In this document: positions 1 through 11,439 of the stretch, one piece after another
How positions within the stretch are numbered: position 1 is the first letter of the stretch
Layout: every line of letters starts with the position of its first letter
Assembly (NCBI GenBank): GCA_965153455.1
Contig: OZ234493.1
Span: forward strand, 19,892,213 to 19,956,212
DNA length: 64,000 nucleotides
Direction of reading: 5' to 3'
From: Sphagnum compactum
Taxonomy: Eukaryota; Bryophyta; Sphagnopsida; Sphagnales
Made by a program: the position numbers and the translations under genes
Notes under the pieces: model-generated
The model's database searches: none
What the model saw: the letters and a program-made list of their open reading frames with translations, nothing else
Told to the model about the DNA's origin: nothing

Positions 1-318
1 TCTACGAATGGGTATTGATCAAGGAGGAGGTGCAGTTGCAGAGTGGCTAGCAGTTTTGCTCCATGAAGAAGCTTGGAGAACTAGTAGTAGGGCGTGGATT
101 TAGCCGGATTCACCAAGTTGGGTTGTGCTTTTAGGTTCTGTTGCAATTGCAGTTGTGGCATCAGAAGGAGGACAATAATTGTCGAGGTGGAGAACAGTGG
201 GTTTTTGGAGATTGATGAAGTCGTTGTGGAGGAGGTGCTCACACCAGTCGCCTCTTCTGTGTGTTTAATAAGTGGAGGTGGCTCTGAGTTATGGTAAAAA
301 AATAGGGTCAGCAGCGGA
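1..318 (+). promoter_or_regulatory. 5' leader of the gar2-related gene, with short upstream ORFs
   Basis: This is the sequence ahead of the first long reading frame. Two short ATG-initiated frames lie here: 8-103 (31 codons plus stop) and 63-134 (23 codons plus stop). They overlap in different frames, and both end before the main start at 319. A longer open stretch at 94-297 begins with GTG, not ATG, so I do not call it a gene. The region may be a 5' UTR with upstream ORFs, or part of an upstream exon or gene cut by the window edge; the sequence alone does not decide. Confidence 0.35.
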
Positions 319-2991
319 ATGCCAATGGACTTGACAAGAGATGAAGCTGGAGGAGCTGCTTCTGCTGCTGCTGCTGCTGATGCAGGAAGATCTGGAGCAG
401 CATCTGCTGTAGCAGCAGCAGCAGGGGATGAAGTCTCCCAGCACCACAACAACAACAACAGAAAAGAAGAAGAAGCAGAAGACGAAGAAGAAAAAGGCAT
501 GCCAGGTGCAAAGGCAAGCTGGTCATTTGTGAGCATACCTGCTGCATCATCAGTTCACCCTATTGAGGAGATTGATGATAATGATCTTCCTTCCTTTCAT
601 ATCAACAGGCTACGCCGGCTTCCTTTTCGAGCAGCAGCAGCAGCAAATAAGAATGGCAACTTATCAAAGCCAAATGGTAAAGACCTTGGGGTTACAGAAC
701 TGCAAAGAAGCTCAGGCAGTGCTGTTGAACAAGGAGTTGCAATCAATCATACAACAGCTCCAGAAGAATTAGGAGTTGATGAACAGCAGAGGTTGCAAGA
801 AGTAGTAGAAACTCAGGGCACCACCACAGTCTTGGCAACAGGTTCGGAACTTTCAGATGGTAAATTGGAAGCAATCATGAGTGTACAACCACAAGAGCAG
901 GAAACACATTTCGAGGAGGAACCTAATGATAATCTCAATCCAACAAGAGGTTCTGATGCATCTGCTCCAGGAAATTTACATGTTCTGTTGTTGTCAGAGG
1001 CAACAGATGAGAACTCACTGATAACACCGCTACAGACTGATGGCAATTGGCCACAGGCTGACATTCTGAATCAAGAGAATGTGCAGGCAAACCTTGAGAA
1101 GGATGGAGCAGTACGCCTAATGGAACCTGCCATCATCCAAGAAGACAATCTCAGGTCTGAATATCTGGTTTTAATAGTTACGCACAATGTACTATGGAAT
1201 GGTCAAGAAACTGCCCATTATGTTGGGTAAGGGACAAGTGAGTCTGTTAGGGTGAGCTAGGCACCACACTCAAGATTATGGGCTAAGGGCTTGCTGGTGC
1301 CTTACCCAACATAATGTGCAATGACAAGACCATTTCATGGCATTAAGGTCTGGGTTTGGCAGATTCAATGATTTTTTATAAATTCATTTTCAACATGCGA
1401 CAAATTTTGGTCACTATTATGAGTTTATCATCATCATTGGAAGATTAGGTCAGTATAATGTGGTCAAGAAAATGACATAATCTGCCACCCCAGACCCTTA
1501 ACGTTGCAGTAACCAGAGGTTGTTTAGTTCACAAGAATGCATGTGAAGAAGAATGAGATGTTGCAGCTCTCAATATGCTTATCAGTATAGCCTCTTGATT
1601 TCTTTCCTTGAGCCACTATGGAGGAATCGGTCAGCACTCTTAGTAGAAGCTTCTTGTATTTGATGGGCCTGCATTGCTCCAATGTACAAGGGAAGTGCTC
1701 CGCCAAGTAGAAGGTTTTAGGTGCTTGAGGTTGTTAGGGAATGAGGAAGTTGTAGATTTCTTATTTGATTGACTCAGTGTAACTATCTCCTGGAGATGAG
1801 GGAGTTGGGTGTTTGAAGAAGTGGGTTTAGATTGCCAGACTTGAAAGCTGTGGCCTAGCCAATTAAGTCTATGGCCATGTAGAGTACACTATCATCTTTT
1901 CATGTTGTTGATGAAAATTTGGAACTTGCGTGATTGTTTACAGGTTCCTTGAAAGAGCAGATGAAAGTGAAGGGGAATTGTCACTAGGGGAACTGCCCAT
2001 CACCTTTGATGGATTCCATGCGCTACCTGCAGAAGTTCCAAGCACTGCCACCAAGGAGGCCCCAGAGATGCCAGCAGCAGAAGCTCTCAATCTTGAGCTG
2101 TCTGAGATGCCAAGGGCAGCGACTGTGATATTTGCAAACTCACAAAAGGAGGCAGATATGTCAGCCACTTCAAGAGAGTCTGCTGAAGGTGAAACAGCAG
2201 TAGCGACAGAGATACCTGCAACTGCTACATCATCAGCTAAGGTTGAAACAGATAATGTATTTCTTCCATATCCACAAGAGCTGGAGCAACAACTGCCTAA
2301 TGATCATGATAAGTTGGCTATTGATGATGGAAAACAGGGAGAGTCAGTGGACAACAATGAATTTCCAAGTGGCCATTATTATACTAATACTGTGCACCAC
2401 AGTGGAGATGCACTTAACACAGTGGATCCATTGGACAGCTCAGACAGGTTAAGTCAAGGGCATGATTCTCCGGGTAGTCAGGCTAAGACAAATACTGGAA
2501 GTGATGGAGACTCATCGAGGTTGCATGAGAAATCAGTCTCAGATGTGGACACATATGCTGATCTGGTGCCAATTCCATTCTCAGGACCAATTGGGTATTC
2601 AGGTCCAATACCTGCAGCCTATTCTGGGTCTAGCTCGCACCCTGGAGCACCCAATCATTCAGGCCAGGTTCCTTTTTCGGGCAGCATTTCTTACCGATCT
2701 GATAGTAGTGCAGCAAGCAATCGTTCTTTTGCATTTCCCATGTAAGCAAGCAAATTGGTCTGCCCCTTTCAGAGACTCCTGGGTTCTTTGTTTTTATCTT
2801 CCTGCCATTCAATGGATGTTTGACTGGGTGGTTCTGATAGCAGGTTTTGTTTGGGTTTTTGCAGATTTGCAACTGAATGGAACAGCAGTCCTGTAAGAAT
2901 GGCACAACCTGATCGGCGATATTTACGGCATAAGCGACGATGGAGACCTTCATGCATGTGCTGTTCAAGACCGTCACCTACTTACAATTAG
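319..2991 (+). CDS. gar2-related plant protein of unknown function, three exons
   Basis: Model: exons 319-1154, 1944-2741 and 2865-2991, giving 1761 nt and 586 aa. Junctions are CTCAG/GTCTGA with TTTACAG/GTTCC, and CCCAT/GTAAGC with TTTGCAG/ATTTG; phases agree and the stop is TAG at 2989-2991. The N-terminal third is Ala-rich, then Asn- and Glu/Lys-rich; the middle is acidic and probably disordered. The C-terminus has SGSISYRSDSS, SFAFP, EWNSSPVRM, a basic RRYLRHKRRWR stretch and a CMCC cluster. From memory this tail is the signature of plant proteins annotated as 18S pre-ribosomal assembly protein gar2-related; their true function is unknown, and no RRM or RGG domain is visible. The start at 319 is the first ATG of the frame, and ATG 325 is an alternative. 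The basic tail suggests a nuclear location (inference). Confidence 0.8.
1190..1506. repeat. Nested inverted repeats inside intron 1 of the gar2-related gene
   Basis: Positions 1216-1232 and 1300-1316 are perfect 17-bp reverse complements (arm CATTATGTTGGGTAAGG), and weaker pairing extends outward on both sides. A second, overlapping inverted repeat pairs about 1340-1375 with 1468-1505 (shared core TTAAGG..TCTGGG..TGGCAGATT). The block lies inside the 789-nt intron and could be a fold-back/MITE insertion. No clear target-site duplication was found. Confidence 0.6.
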
Positions 2992-5428
2992 GATTTTATG
3001 TTCCACAAACACAAACCTTACCCTGTTGGTACAGCAAATTTGTCCAGGTAATGGATTTTCAAATGATGCAATCCTAGGTTTCTTCAGAAAAATGGCAAGC
3101 CCCTGAAACGCAAGGTGAAAAAGCTGCCACTTTGTTGGCATTCCTGTACATTCTTTTGCATCCCTGCTTGATTGAAGGAAAGTACAACCTTCATCTTGAT
3201 ACCTGACCTGGCAGGGATTGTGTAACTGTGCATTGTCAAGGATCTAGTGTTTATGCTCAAGGCATGGGGTTTCTAGCAAAATCAATAGTCAGGAATGGTA
3301 ATGCTTCAAGAGAGTGAGGGATCTCTAGTGAATCGATATTGCTCAAAAGGGGGCTTTATAGTGAATCAAAAATGTAAATGAGCCTTTGAATCTGTATTCA
3401 TTGTGTTTCTCTGTGCAATAATATTTTCACTATGGATCAGCGAGTGTGGTTGGTTCATCTACAAAATCCAGATTGTTGCCTTGCCCTAGTCATCTTGCCA
3501 TAAGTCATCAACAACTCATTCAGTCCATTACCTTGGATCTCTGAAACCCACAGCATCCACGAGTTGTCCTCAGCTTCTGGAGGCTTAATAGTGAATCAAC
3601 AATGCAAGCACCTGAGGAAAAATATGCTCTTGGTAAGATTGATAAACTACCATGATGATGATTAGGTCATCCAGGTAGGTTATTAGATTTTCAAACTTTC
3701 GCACCAGGTGGTTATCAAAAAACCGAGAACTGGCTGGTAGGTTATCAACAACCGGCTTGATAACCAAGACTAGTTAATGCACCAGGTGGTTATCAAAAAA
3801 CCAAGAACTGGCTGGTAGGTTATCAACAACCGGCTTGATAACCAAGACTAGTTAATACATAGCTAACCAATGTGGCTAGCTGCAGAACATGAATACAATG
3901 AAAACAATAATAGGTAATGGATGTGGTTACTATTTACATAGGTGAGGATGTGAGGTAACTTGATGGCTATTTGGTAAGTAAATACATTTGGATAGTTAGT
4001 ACATGGCTAACCACTGTGGCTACCTACAGGACATGAATGCAATGAAGTAGTGTTTCATGTCCACATACCATCCATCCTGCATGGTGTGCTGGTGGGTGGT
4101 GGTTCACTCTGGCCGAATGGTAGTTGAGCCTTTGTAGAGGGTTAGGCAAACATGTTCTCACCATTACAATTGGTTAGAAAGTGACCAGCCACTCAGTCAC
4201 TTTTTGCTGATGGTGTTGAACTTCAATTTTTGGTAAGGTAGATGTGTTGGTTGAACTAGGTACAAGTTCATTAAGTAAAATGTGCTCATTCCAGTGATCA
4301 CAATTTTCAGTGTTCTACACATGCCCATTTGTTTATTCTCCATAAACAATGCATAAGAAGAAACCAGCACCATAATACAGGTTGTTACCACCAGGAACAT
4401 TGCACTGGAATGAAATTTCAAAATTGCAATAATTCAAGCAAACATCAGGAGTGAAACGGGATTATACATCTACAAAAAAACCTGACCTAATTTCTCTTTT
4501 GTATTCGCAGGTAACTTACAAAGAATAATATAACCCCCCATGTAACCCTCAGTGCCATGCCAGACCTTGGGCTCCACGCTTGCATTCACATAGTGTAAGG
4601 TCATTACCCTACACTGACCTCGGAGAGTGCAAAGAGCAAAGACCACAATGAGAACACTTCCCCCAGCAAACCCGAATCCAATATCATCCATGGAGACTAA
4701 TGTATTATGGTGCTGGTTTCAACCTATTTGGCTATAATAGCAATGTGATTTTTCCCACACAAAAAGGAAAGGGACCACCAAATACAACATTATTTGCAAA
4801 CTTGTACCTTCATATTCCACAAGATTCACTGTGCATCTGTATATGGAAATGGTTTACTTACCCATTTCTTCTTCTTGGATGATTGTGTTGCTCAACTCAA
4901 TGAATTGCACTTGTGTCCGCATAATGTTTGCCAACTTAGTGCAGATCTGTTGCTGCAGAGTTTCTGCAGACGTGAAAAATATAATTCTATAGCAAAGATG
5001 ACCTCCGTAGGGCAATTCACCCTTCTAGTGTACATTACATATGACAGTGCCAGTGATGTTCACTAGCACAACCAGAACTAGCCACCTTTGAGGCAAGCTC
5101 ATGTAAATAAAACCAAGCCAAAGAAAAATCCCTACCTGCCAAAGATCCGTAACCTTTTTGGAGTTTCAGATGGCAGCTCAGGCCTTTTCAGGTATATGCT
5201 TGAAACTCAGAGACACTTGCCAGCAGTAGACAAGAGGGACATGGTAGATCCAGCCACTCTCTTGTATCACGAGTGCTCTCTCCCCTGTATTGCCATCTTC
5301 TCTGGAGACTAATGTCTGCCTTATATCCACAATGATCACAGGGATGAAATGGCCCACCTTTTTTTTTCCAATGTTTTGGGATGTATGGAGGAGTAAATTG
5401 CTCTCGTTGCTTATTGCACTAGAGTGGC
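2992..5428. other. Intergenic spacer between two convergent genes, with local repeats
   Basis: The first roughly 450 bases are the likely 3' UTR of the gar2-related gene; an AATAAT motif lies near 3417. Beyond that are a 78-bp tandem duplication at 3701-3856 and a diverged direct repeat of about 45 bp (near 3857-3904 and 4002-4050). On the minus strand a 73-codon frame at 4470-4691 and a 74-codon frame at 4197-4421 are open, each with one hydrophobic stretch. I recognise neither; they may be in the TBL 3' UTR or be chance frames. Confidence 0.5.
3701..3856. repeat. 78-bp tandem duplication
   Basis: Two nearly identical 78-bp units start at 3701 and 3779 (I see CGA/CAA as the main difference). 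Each unit contains GGTTATCAA and the opposed TTGATAACC, so it can fold on itself. The near identity implies a recent duplication. Confidence 0.85.
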
Positions 5429-8358
5429 CTAGTTCAAGAATTCCTGTTGGAGCATCTCAAAGAGGAAGTAGTTCCATGTGTCAATAGGCCCTGGCATACA
5501 CCAGTGCAAACAATCTTGAGGGGGAGGCTCACCATTTGGGCCTCGTGCAACAATTTTGTTGGGGTCATTGTTCCTGTAGGGACCAGGATGTCCATCAGCT
5601 CTGTACTCAAACACCCGTGTTATGTCCAACAATCTCAGCTTGGAAGGATTCCTTCCGGGCATCCTTTCAGCTTCCCTGTATGCTGTCATCTGATGCTCAT
5701 ACATTATGTTTGTGTAATTATTTTGAGGTAGCTGTTCTGTAGTTAATGGCTGAGTCTTGCCGGTGCATGATCCACCAGTGTTCCATGCTCCTCCCTCATA
5801 GTGGTCCGGGGAGTATGTCCTCAAAATAGTTATTCCCCTATACCATGAATGCAGCAGATTGTCAGAATTAGATACTTGTCAAGCAACCTTATTAACCAGA
5901 GTCCTACCAGTTGAGGCTGTTCATTCCAATTATACTCCAATACAGACCTAAACAGGGCAACAACTCCAGTTCACACCATGAAGTCAGATCCATGATGGGT
6001 CTTCCTTCTACACAAGAACTGCCACTTCATAACATGAAATCATTCAAAATATCAACCCTCTTCAAAGCTTTCAAGGCTATCTCCTACACGGGATCTGCTT
6101 CAGAATGGGAATGCTGAATCTGATGTTCAAATCTCAGGTGTAAAGAAAAAACAAGGGTTCCAGCACACAAATGGAGAGTGCTCTCCACTTTTCCGAGAAA
6201 TGCAACACATTCTTTACTAGACTTGTTGTCTCTACCAACATAGGCAATTCAGGTTCCACACAGGAATCACAAAAATGAACCATGTTTGAGACATGAGAGA
6301 TTGAACTTACTTGTAGTTAGGGTGAGTAACAATAGCCTTCATTGCAGTCTTCATAGCAACAGCATAGCCAGAAATAGCGTCATACTGTTTCTCATGAGCA
6401 TTGTCCCACCAGCCTTGTCCACCAACCACGCTTCCATTCAGAATATAGGCAGTTGTCTTTGGCCACCAGTGGCCAGAAGAAACAACCATAACATCAAAAG
6501 TCAGCATATACTCAATGATGTTCTGATCAATGTCTTCAAGATGCAGCTTTGTCAGATTCTCAGGAGCAAAGTCAATGGCTTCATGAGAGACATTGACCAG
6601 CCATGATGACCAGACTCGTATCACCGTGAACGAATAATCCCTGAATATCCATCTCTGCATTTTTCGGCTTCCCTTGGATTCTGGTGTGTAAACCTGTTAT
6701 CAGGAAGTAAAAAAACATCCATGGATTGTCAGTCTATTGTGAACATACCCAACAAGGAAACAAAATGAGATTCATATCTATTCTCCTGTCTCCTTTCAAC
6801 CACAATGGGATCATGCCATTGCTGTACTCAAATACACAGGTTCTATAAGATGCAGTACCAACCAAATCATCAGAACCTCCTTCCAAGAACTCAAATAAAA
6901 GCAAATTGCTTATGATTACCCAGATTCAACTGGGTATTCATTGCCTACTTCTCTTCTACCAGAGATCATCTCCATAGAGTAGATCTTGCTTTTGAACAGA
7001 AAGCAATTCTCTGAGCTCTACACTTTAGGAATATCCATGGGCCACACCACATTGAATAATTAGGTTAAGAGATCAATTGATCTCTTGACTCTGGGCATCA
7101 TGTACATTTCAGAAGTAGCATGATGCATGCCATCTTTACTACCAGCTTGAATTCATGGGAGGAGGTGCACAAGAATCAATCCATGATCACTGAATGCAAC
7201 TAAGTGCAAAATAATTAATCCATGATCACTGAACACAGTGTATTGCAAAAGAGACCGAGTCCCCTAATCTCAACAAAGATGAAAGCATAGATGCTAGACA
7301 AACCTTGGAGTCCAAGTTTATGAAGATGAAGAAGAAGAATACCTAAGCATTCCTGATATAATAGGCAGGTGATGAAGAAGATTACTGTGGAAAAACCAGG
7401 TTACAAGAAAGTTCACCTGCCACAACATGCACAGCAGAGACTCATACTGGTTTCGTGCTACAGAGTCTCCAACGAAGGCAAGGGTCTTCCCCCTCATCAT
7501 CTCCAAGAAGGCTTTGGCATCAAAGGCTGGCAGATCACATCCTTGAGGCTGCCATCTCCAGTTGAGATAGTTGCTATCCGGCCTCCCATTCCCGGGACAA
7601 TTTTGCGTCTGCGTGACGATAGGACAATTCTCGTTTGTGTACAGTGGCGGAGAATTATCCTCGACCCACGCTCCTGTGAACAAATCGCACGTTCCCTCTG
7701 CACACAGCAAGCAAGCAAGCAAAGAACTCACATCTTAGTAGAAGAAGAAGGTCACTTCCCCGATTTCAAACCGCTCAAGGCAGATGCATCAGGAACCGCA
7801 TTATCCCTAATAGAAGTTTATTCTTGGACATGGCGTAGAGAAGAAGAAACGAGAGGGAAGACCTGGAAGAGAACCTTCATGTTTGTCCGATTCGAGTGCT
7901 GGTTCCACGACCTCTGCTGCCAAGTCTAATGGTCCCTGGGTCTCATGGGATCCTTGTCGACGTTGTTGGATTTGCACCGAGTCTCCTTGTTTTCCGAACT
8001 GCAAATCCGCTTCTCGCGGTTGAAGCTTAAAATCTCCTTCTTCTTCTATTTCTGCTTCTTCTGCTTCTTGCTGCTGGAACTCCTGCAATCCGCCGTCTCG
8101 GACTGCAGGCTTGAACATCGAACCCTTGTGCCTGATGTAATACATCTGCCACAACGGATCTCCAACTGCGACTGCGCTCCTAGCAGAACCGACGAGGGGA
8201 GCCGTGAAGAAACCGAGAGTAAAAGCAAGTATAGCCGCAACAAGACACAAACAAGGTAAACGCCACAAGAGTTTCTTGCCACCTGCACAATATCCCAGCA
8301 GCAGCTGCTGTTGCTGATGCTGCTGCGACTTGACACCAAACATCCTGCTATCATGCAT
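5429..8358 (-). CDS. TBL/DUF231 family polysaccharide O-acetyltransferase, four exons
   Basis: Model on the minus strand: 8358-7863, 7697-7417, 6693-6311 and 5837-5429; 1569 nt, 522 aa, all phases agree. Junctions: CCAG/GTCTTC with GTGCAG/AGGG, GGCAG/GTGAAC with AACAG/GTTTAC, and CTACAA/GTAAGT with TATAG/GGGAA. An alternative first donor at 7875 would shorten the protein by four residues. Residues about 30-57 form one membrane span, giving a type II Golgi topology; a Gln/Glu-rich stem follows. The PMR5N domain starts at CDLFTGAWVED (about 169). The catalytic GDS lies at about 242-244 in AFVGDSVARNQYESLLC, and DxxH is DCLHWC with D495 and H498. The family transfers acetyl groups to xylan, xyloglucan, mannan or pectin; which one this enzyme uses cannot be read here. 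The start at 8358 is preferred to the upstream in-frame ATG at 8478, which would translate the (GA)n leader into Arg-Glu repeats. Confidence 0.9.
7067..7086. repeat. Perfect 20-bp palindrome in TBL intron 2
   Basis: AAGAGATCAATTGATCTCTT is self-complementary over all 20 bases. It lies inside the 723-nt intron 2 of the TBL gene. A direct repeat of AATCCATGATCACTGAA occurs nearby, around 7178 and 7217. Confidence 0.8.
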
Positions 8359-8388
8359 ATTACAGCAAGTCTCTCTCAGGCTCTTCAC

Positions 8389-8393
<5 letters not shown>

Positions 8394-8440
<47 letters not shown>
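8394..8440 (-). promoter_or_regulatory. (GA)n tract in the TBL 5' leader
   Basis: About 47 bases of CT dinucleotide on the plus strand read as GA on the transcribed strand, ending about 35 nt upstream of the chosen TBL start. Such tracts are common in plant 5' UTRs and core promoters and can bind BBR/BPC-type proteins (established knowledge). A regulatory role here is inference. Confidence 0.6.
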
Positions 8441-8442
<2 letters not shown>

Positions 8443-9036
8443 CAAATTCCACTCTCTCTTGAACCTCTCTTCTCTCAATCACTCACACACTCAAATCCTG
8501 TGTCATCAAATCTCTGCTCTACTGCAATCCTTCTTCAGAATGCGACAGTCCTCTTTCAAGCTTAGCGAAAAAACATTGCAACAACACATACTTGGCAACA
8601 TCAGAATGGCAAAAGCTTCGAATGTAAGCAAGAAGGAAGAAAGAATAAATAAATAAATACTACTACTACCACCACCACCACCACCACCACTACTACCACA
8701 ACGATCAAAATAAATAACTAAAATCAATCATCAAATGGATTTTGTTTTTTTTGGATTCTCCCAGAATCAAAATGAAGAATGACGGACTGAATAGGAGCGA
8801 GTAGCAGCTTGAGAAAACACAGAGCTGATTTGTTTGTACGAGTGTGTTGTGTTCTGTGTGTAAAGTACACACCAGGTGTTCTTTCCTTCGTGCGTAACGG
8901 TGCAAGGTTTGCAGCGGAGCGCGCCGAAGTGTGACAAAACGGCAGACCAGAACAGGCAGCCAGGCACGCAAGCACGCAGAAGTTGAGAAAAGGTGGCCAA
9001 TGGCGGCCCATTGTTTGCCAACCAAGTTTAATTTTT
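8441..9036 (-). promoter_or_regulatory. Probable TBL proximal promoter/leader region
   Basis: This stretch upstream of the TBL gene is richer in G+C than what follows, especially 8880-9030, and the composition drops sharply to AT-rich at about 9036. It contains a (CCA/CTA)n trinucleotide tract at about 8658-8700. Open frames on the minus strand here lack recognisable domains and are treated as chance. No convincing TATA box was picked out. Confidence 0.4.
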
Positions 9037-11340
9037 TAAACTATTTATTATTATTTATTATTCTTATTGTTATGGAAATTGAATTTATTATATGGGAAAT
9101 TTAAAAGCAGAATCTACCTATTTCAAATTTGAAATTCACAAAACTAAGATGTATAATAATATATAATGAGAAATTTGAAATATAATTCGGACATATATAT
9201 TTGAATTATAATCGGAATCTGTAATAATAGTTCAGTGGTTTTACTTTTATTGCGAATTTTTTTGGAATTTCTTGTTTCCTTATTGTAAATTCAATAATTT
9301 TTAAAAAATAATTGGGAAAAAAGGTCGGCAATTTTCTTATATCACAAAACTGGGAAAGAAGAAGAAGAAGGAAAAAAAAAAAAAAACTCCATTAACATTG
9401 CGTTCATAATTTAGATCATAATATTATGGAAATATTGAATTATAATATGGAGATATATTTTGATTTAAAGGGGAATCTTCTATTGGATTCCAAAATAGAT
9501 ATTATTATCGAAAAAAATAAGTTCTAATTATGGAGATTTTTTGGAATTTAAGTAGAAAATATCTATTCCATTCAAAAATAGGTGAGATAATAATAATATT
9601 ATTATTATGAGAAATTGAATTACAATAAGGAGATATTGAATTTAAAGTGAAATCTTTGAGTATTCAAAAATAGGTGCGTGACTAGGAAAGGGAAGAGTGC
9701 AGACAAGGGGAAAGCCAGTTGGGGTGTGATAGTGCGGTAGGTAGGTAGGTAGGTACGTAACATAATATAGTGGATGAATAAAACACTTTCTAACTCCACT
9801 AAAAAAAGGGGGGGATGTATGTACTTAATTTGTAGATGAATGACGACTTTTCTGTTCACTAGAAAGCAAGAATCTACAAAATTGGTAGATGAATGATTAA
9901 AAAACAATTGAAGGGGGAATCTAGTTTTTTTTTAAATTAAAATAAAATTAAAATAGAGGAGCATATGGCATGTGATTACCGTAGGATTGTGATCTGACAC
10001 CATGTTCTCTAACTTTGCAATCTAATGCCCTTTTTTTATAAATAAAAATCACCAACAACTGCCCCCTCCCGGAGTCGGCTCGGCCTCCTTTGATATCTTT
10101 TCCTCATACAGTTGGTATTTTTGATTGGAAAATCCAAAACCGAGTCAATGGAGTGGGGGGGGGGGGGGGAGGGGAGCCATAGTAGGTGTTGCTTGTCCGG
10201 ATTTGCTATGTGCATGCTCTTGGTATGATTGTTCGGAAGTTGGTGCTGATATTTTTTTTTGTTGGGAAGTGGGTGCCGAATAAGGCAAACATGGGTGATG
10301 AATAAGGCAAACATGGGTGATGAATTATGCCCGGTTGTTTGTTTTGTCTACAAATTTGTTGTAAACTACTTAAATCACCAACTTTTTTTTTTTTCCTTCC
10401 TTTGTTATTTGACAACCATTAATGTTATTCGTAAAATACTCACCATACGAGGCTCCGATCTCATCTTCAGTGGAAATAAAGGGTCAGAGGTCAGGTACAC
10501 AATGAACACAGGATGCCATAAAATAACATCGCCATAAAAACTCCGGTGACCATTGAAATTAGTGGTCCCTGGAGATTGATAATGTTATCCTATATTTTTA
10601 TTTTAATTTTTGTGTTTTTGGGTGTGAAGCTGCACATGTAATTGTAATTTTAATTTAATTTATTATTATTATTTTAAAAAATTATGTGTATGTGAGATTT
10701 GGAGTAGATGATGAGGAGTAGCACAAATTATTTGTGTGTGATTGGAAATAATTGATTTGAAGCACATGTTTTTGTTCTTAGTCTTGCAAAGCTAGCCAAA
10801 AGCAAGCCCTTAAATCAAAAGACAATTTGGGTGGACTTGGATGGAAATCATGGATATGTGGGTGAGACTTTCTAGACTTGAAAATACCCACCTACAACAC
10901 TTTTCTTCGGACTTGACTTGAGTTGAAAAGAGCCATCCATTTCCTTTTAACTCTTGTGCTTGTTTTGGAATTTTTTGAACTTTCTCACAGGTGGAAAATG
11001 TGGGTGACTTTCTTCTTCTTGAGTTGAAGAAAAGACCCACTCTCTCGCTTGCTTGCTTGCGTAATTCCTATGCTCAATCTGAGTTTTGGACTTTCTCATG
11101 GGTGAAAAGAATGTCTATGATTGTCTTGAGTTTCAAAATGACCTACCCCACTTCCCTAACTCCCTCCTCTTATTCGGAATTTTGGACATTCTCGCAGGTG
11201 GAAAGTATGTGTTGGAATACCAAAAGGATTCGTACTCTTATCATTCCCCTTCCCTCACAACAAAAATTCCATTAGCACAGAGTAGATTCCATGAATGTGA
11301 GACATGGAATTTTTTTTTCCCCTTGATTTCAAACCTCCTA
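9037..11340. other. AT-rich intergenic DNA with degenerate tandem repeats
   Basis: From about 9060 to 9680 a degenerate unit recurs at least four times (near 9071, 9424, 9525 and 9606). Its theme is a GGAAATATTGAATTATAA-like block followed by CAAAAATAGGTG. A (TAGG)5-like run lies near 9739-9756, a G-run near 10156-10169, and a 22-bp direct duplication at 10278-10321. I see no gene. Confidence 0.6.
10278..10321. repeat. 22-bp tandem duplication
   Basis: GAATAAGGCAAACATGGG plus TGAT is repeated exactly at 10278 and 10300, with a partial third start at 10322. Confidence 0.85.
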
Positions 11341-11439
11341 GGATGAGGTTTTGATTTTGAGCCTAGGACCCCTGGATGAGGTTTTGGTTTTGAGTCTAGG
11401 ACCCATGGATGAGGTTTTGATTTTGAGGCAAGGACCCAT
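11341..11439. repeat. 33-bp x 3 tandem repeat (11-residue repeat on the minus strand)
   Basis: Three adjacent 33-bp units each begin GGATGAGGTTTTG and end TAGGACCC or AAGGACCC plus two bases. Because 33 is a multiple of three, the minus-strand frame 11241-11462 reads as an 11-residue repeat of the form VLxSKxKPHPx. No family is recognised, and the frame is probably a by-product of the repeat. Confidence 0.85.

Noticed and set aside
81-536. Minus-strand 151-codon Ser/Ala-rich frame
   Set aside because: It is the shadow of GCA/GCT and CAA-rich codons of the gar2-related gene on the plus strand.
3585-3767. Minus-strand frame containing YLDDLIII, like the reverse transcriptase YxDD box
   Set aside because: Residues before the motif do not match any RT block, spacing to the EH that follows is wrong, and the region lies in the 78-bp tandem repeat zone. 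Chance is more likely.
7318-7731. TBL exon 2 frame extended past the donor site into SSSSSS
   Set aside because: The extension reads through a consensus GTGAAC donor into intron 2; only 7697-7417 is coding.
7369-7929. 186-codon plus-strand frame opposite TBL exons 1-2
   Set aside because: It is the antisense shadow of the TBL exons and intron 1.
8358-8478. Longer TBL N-terminus starting at 8478
   Set aside because: It would encode an Arg-Glu dipeptide repeat from a (GA)n tract; the ATG at 8358 sits at a sensible distance before the membrane span.
8705-9025. Overlapping minus-strand frames upstream of TBL
   Set aside because: No domain, no conserved feature; three frames overlap the same GC-richer promoter stretch, as expected by chance.
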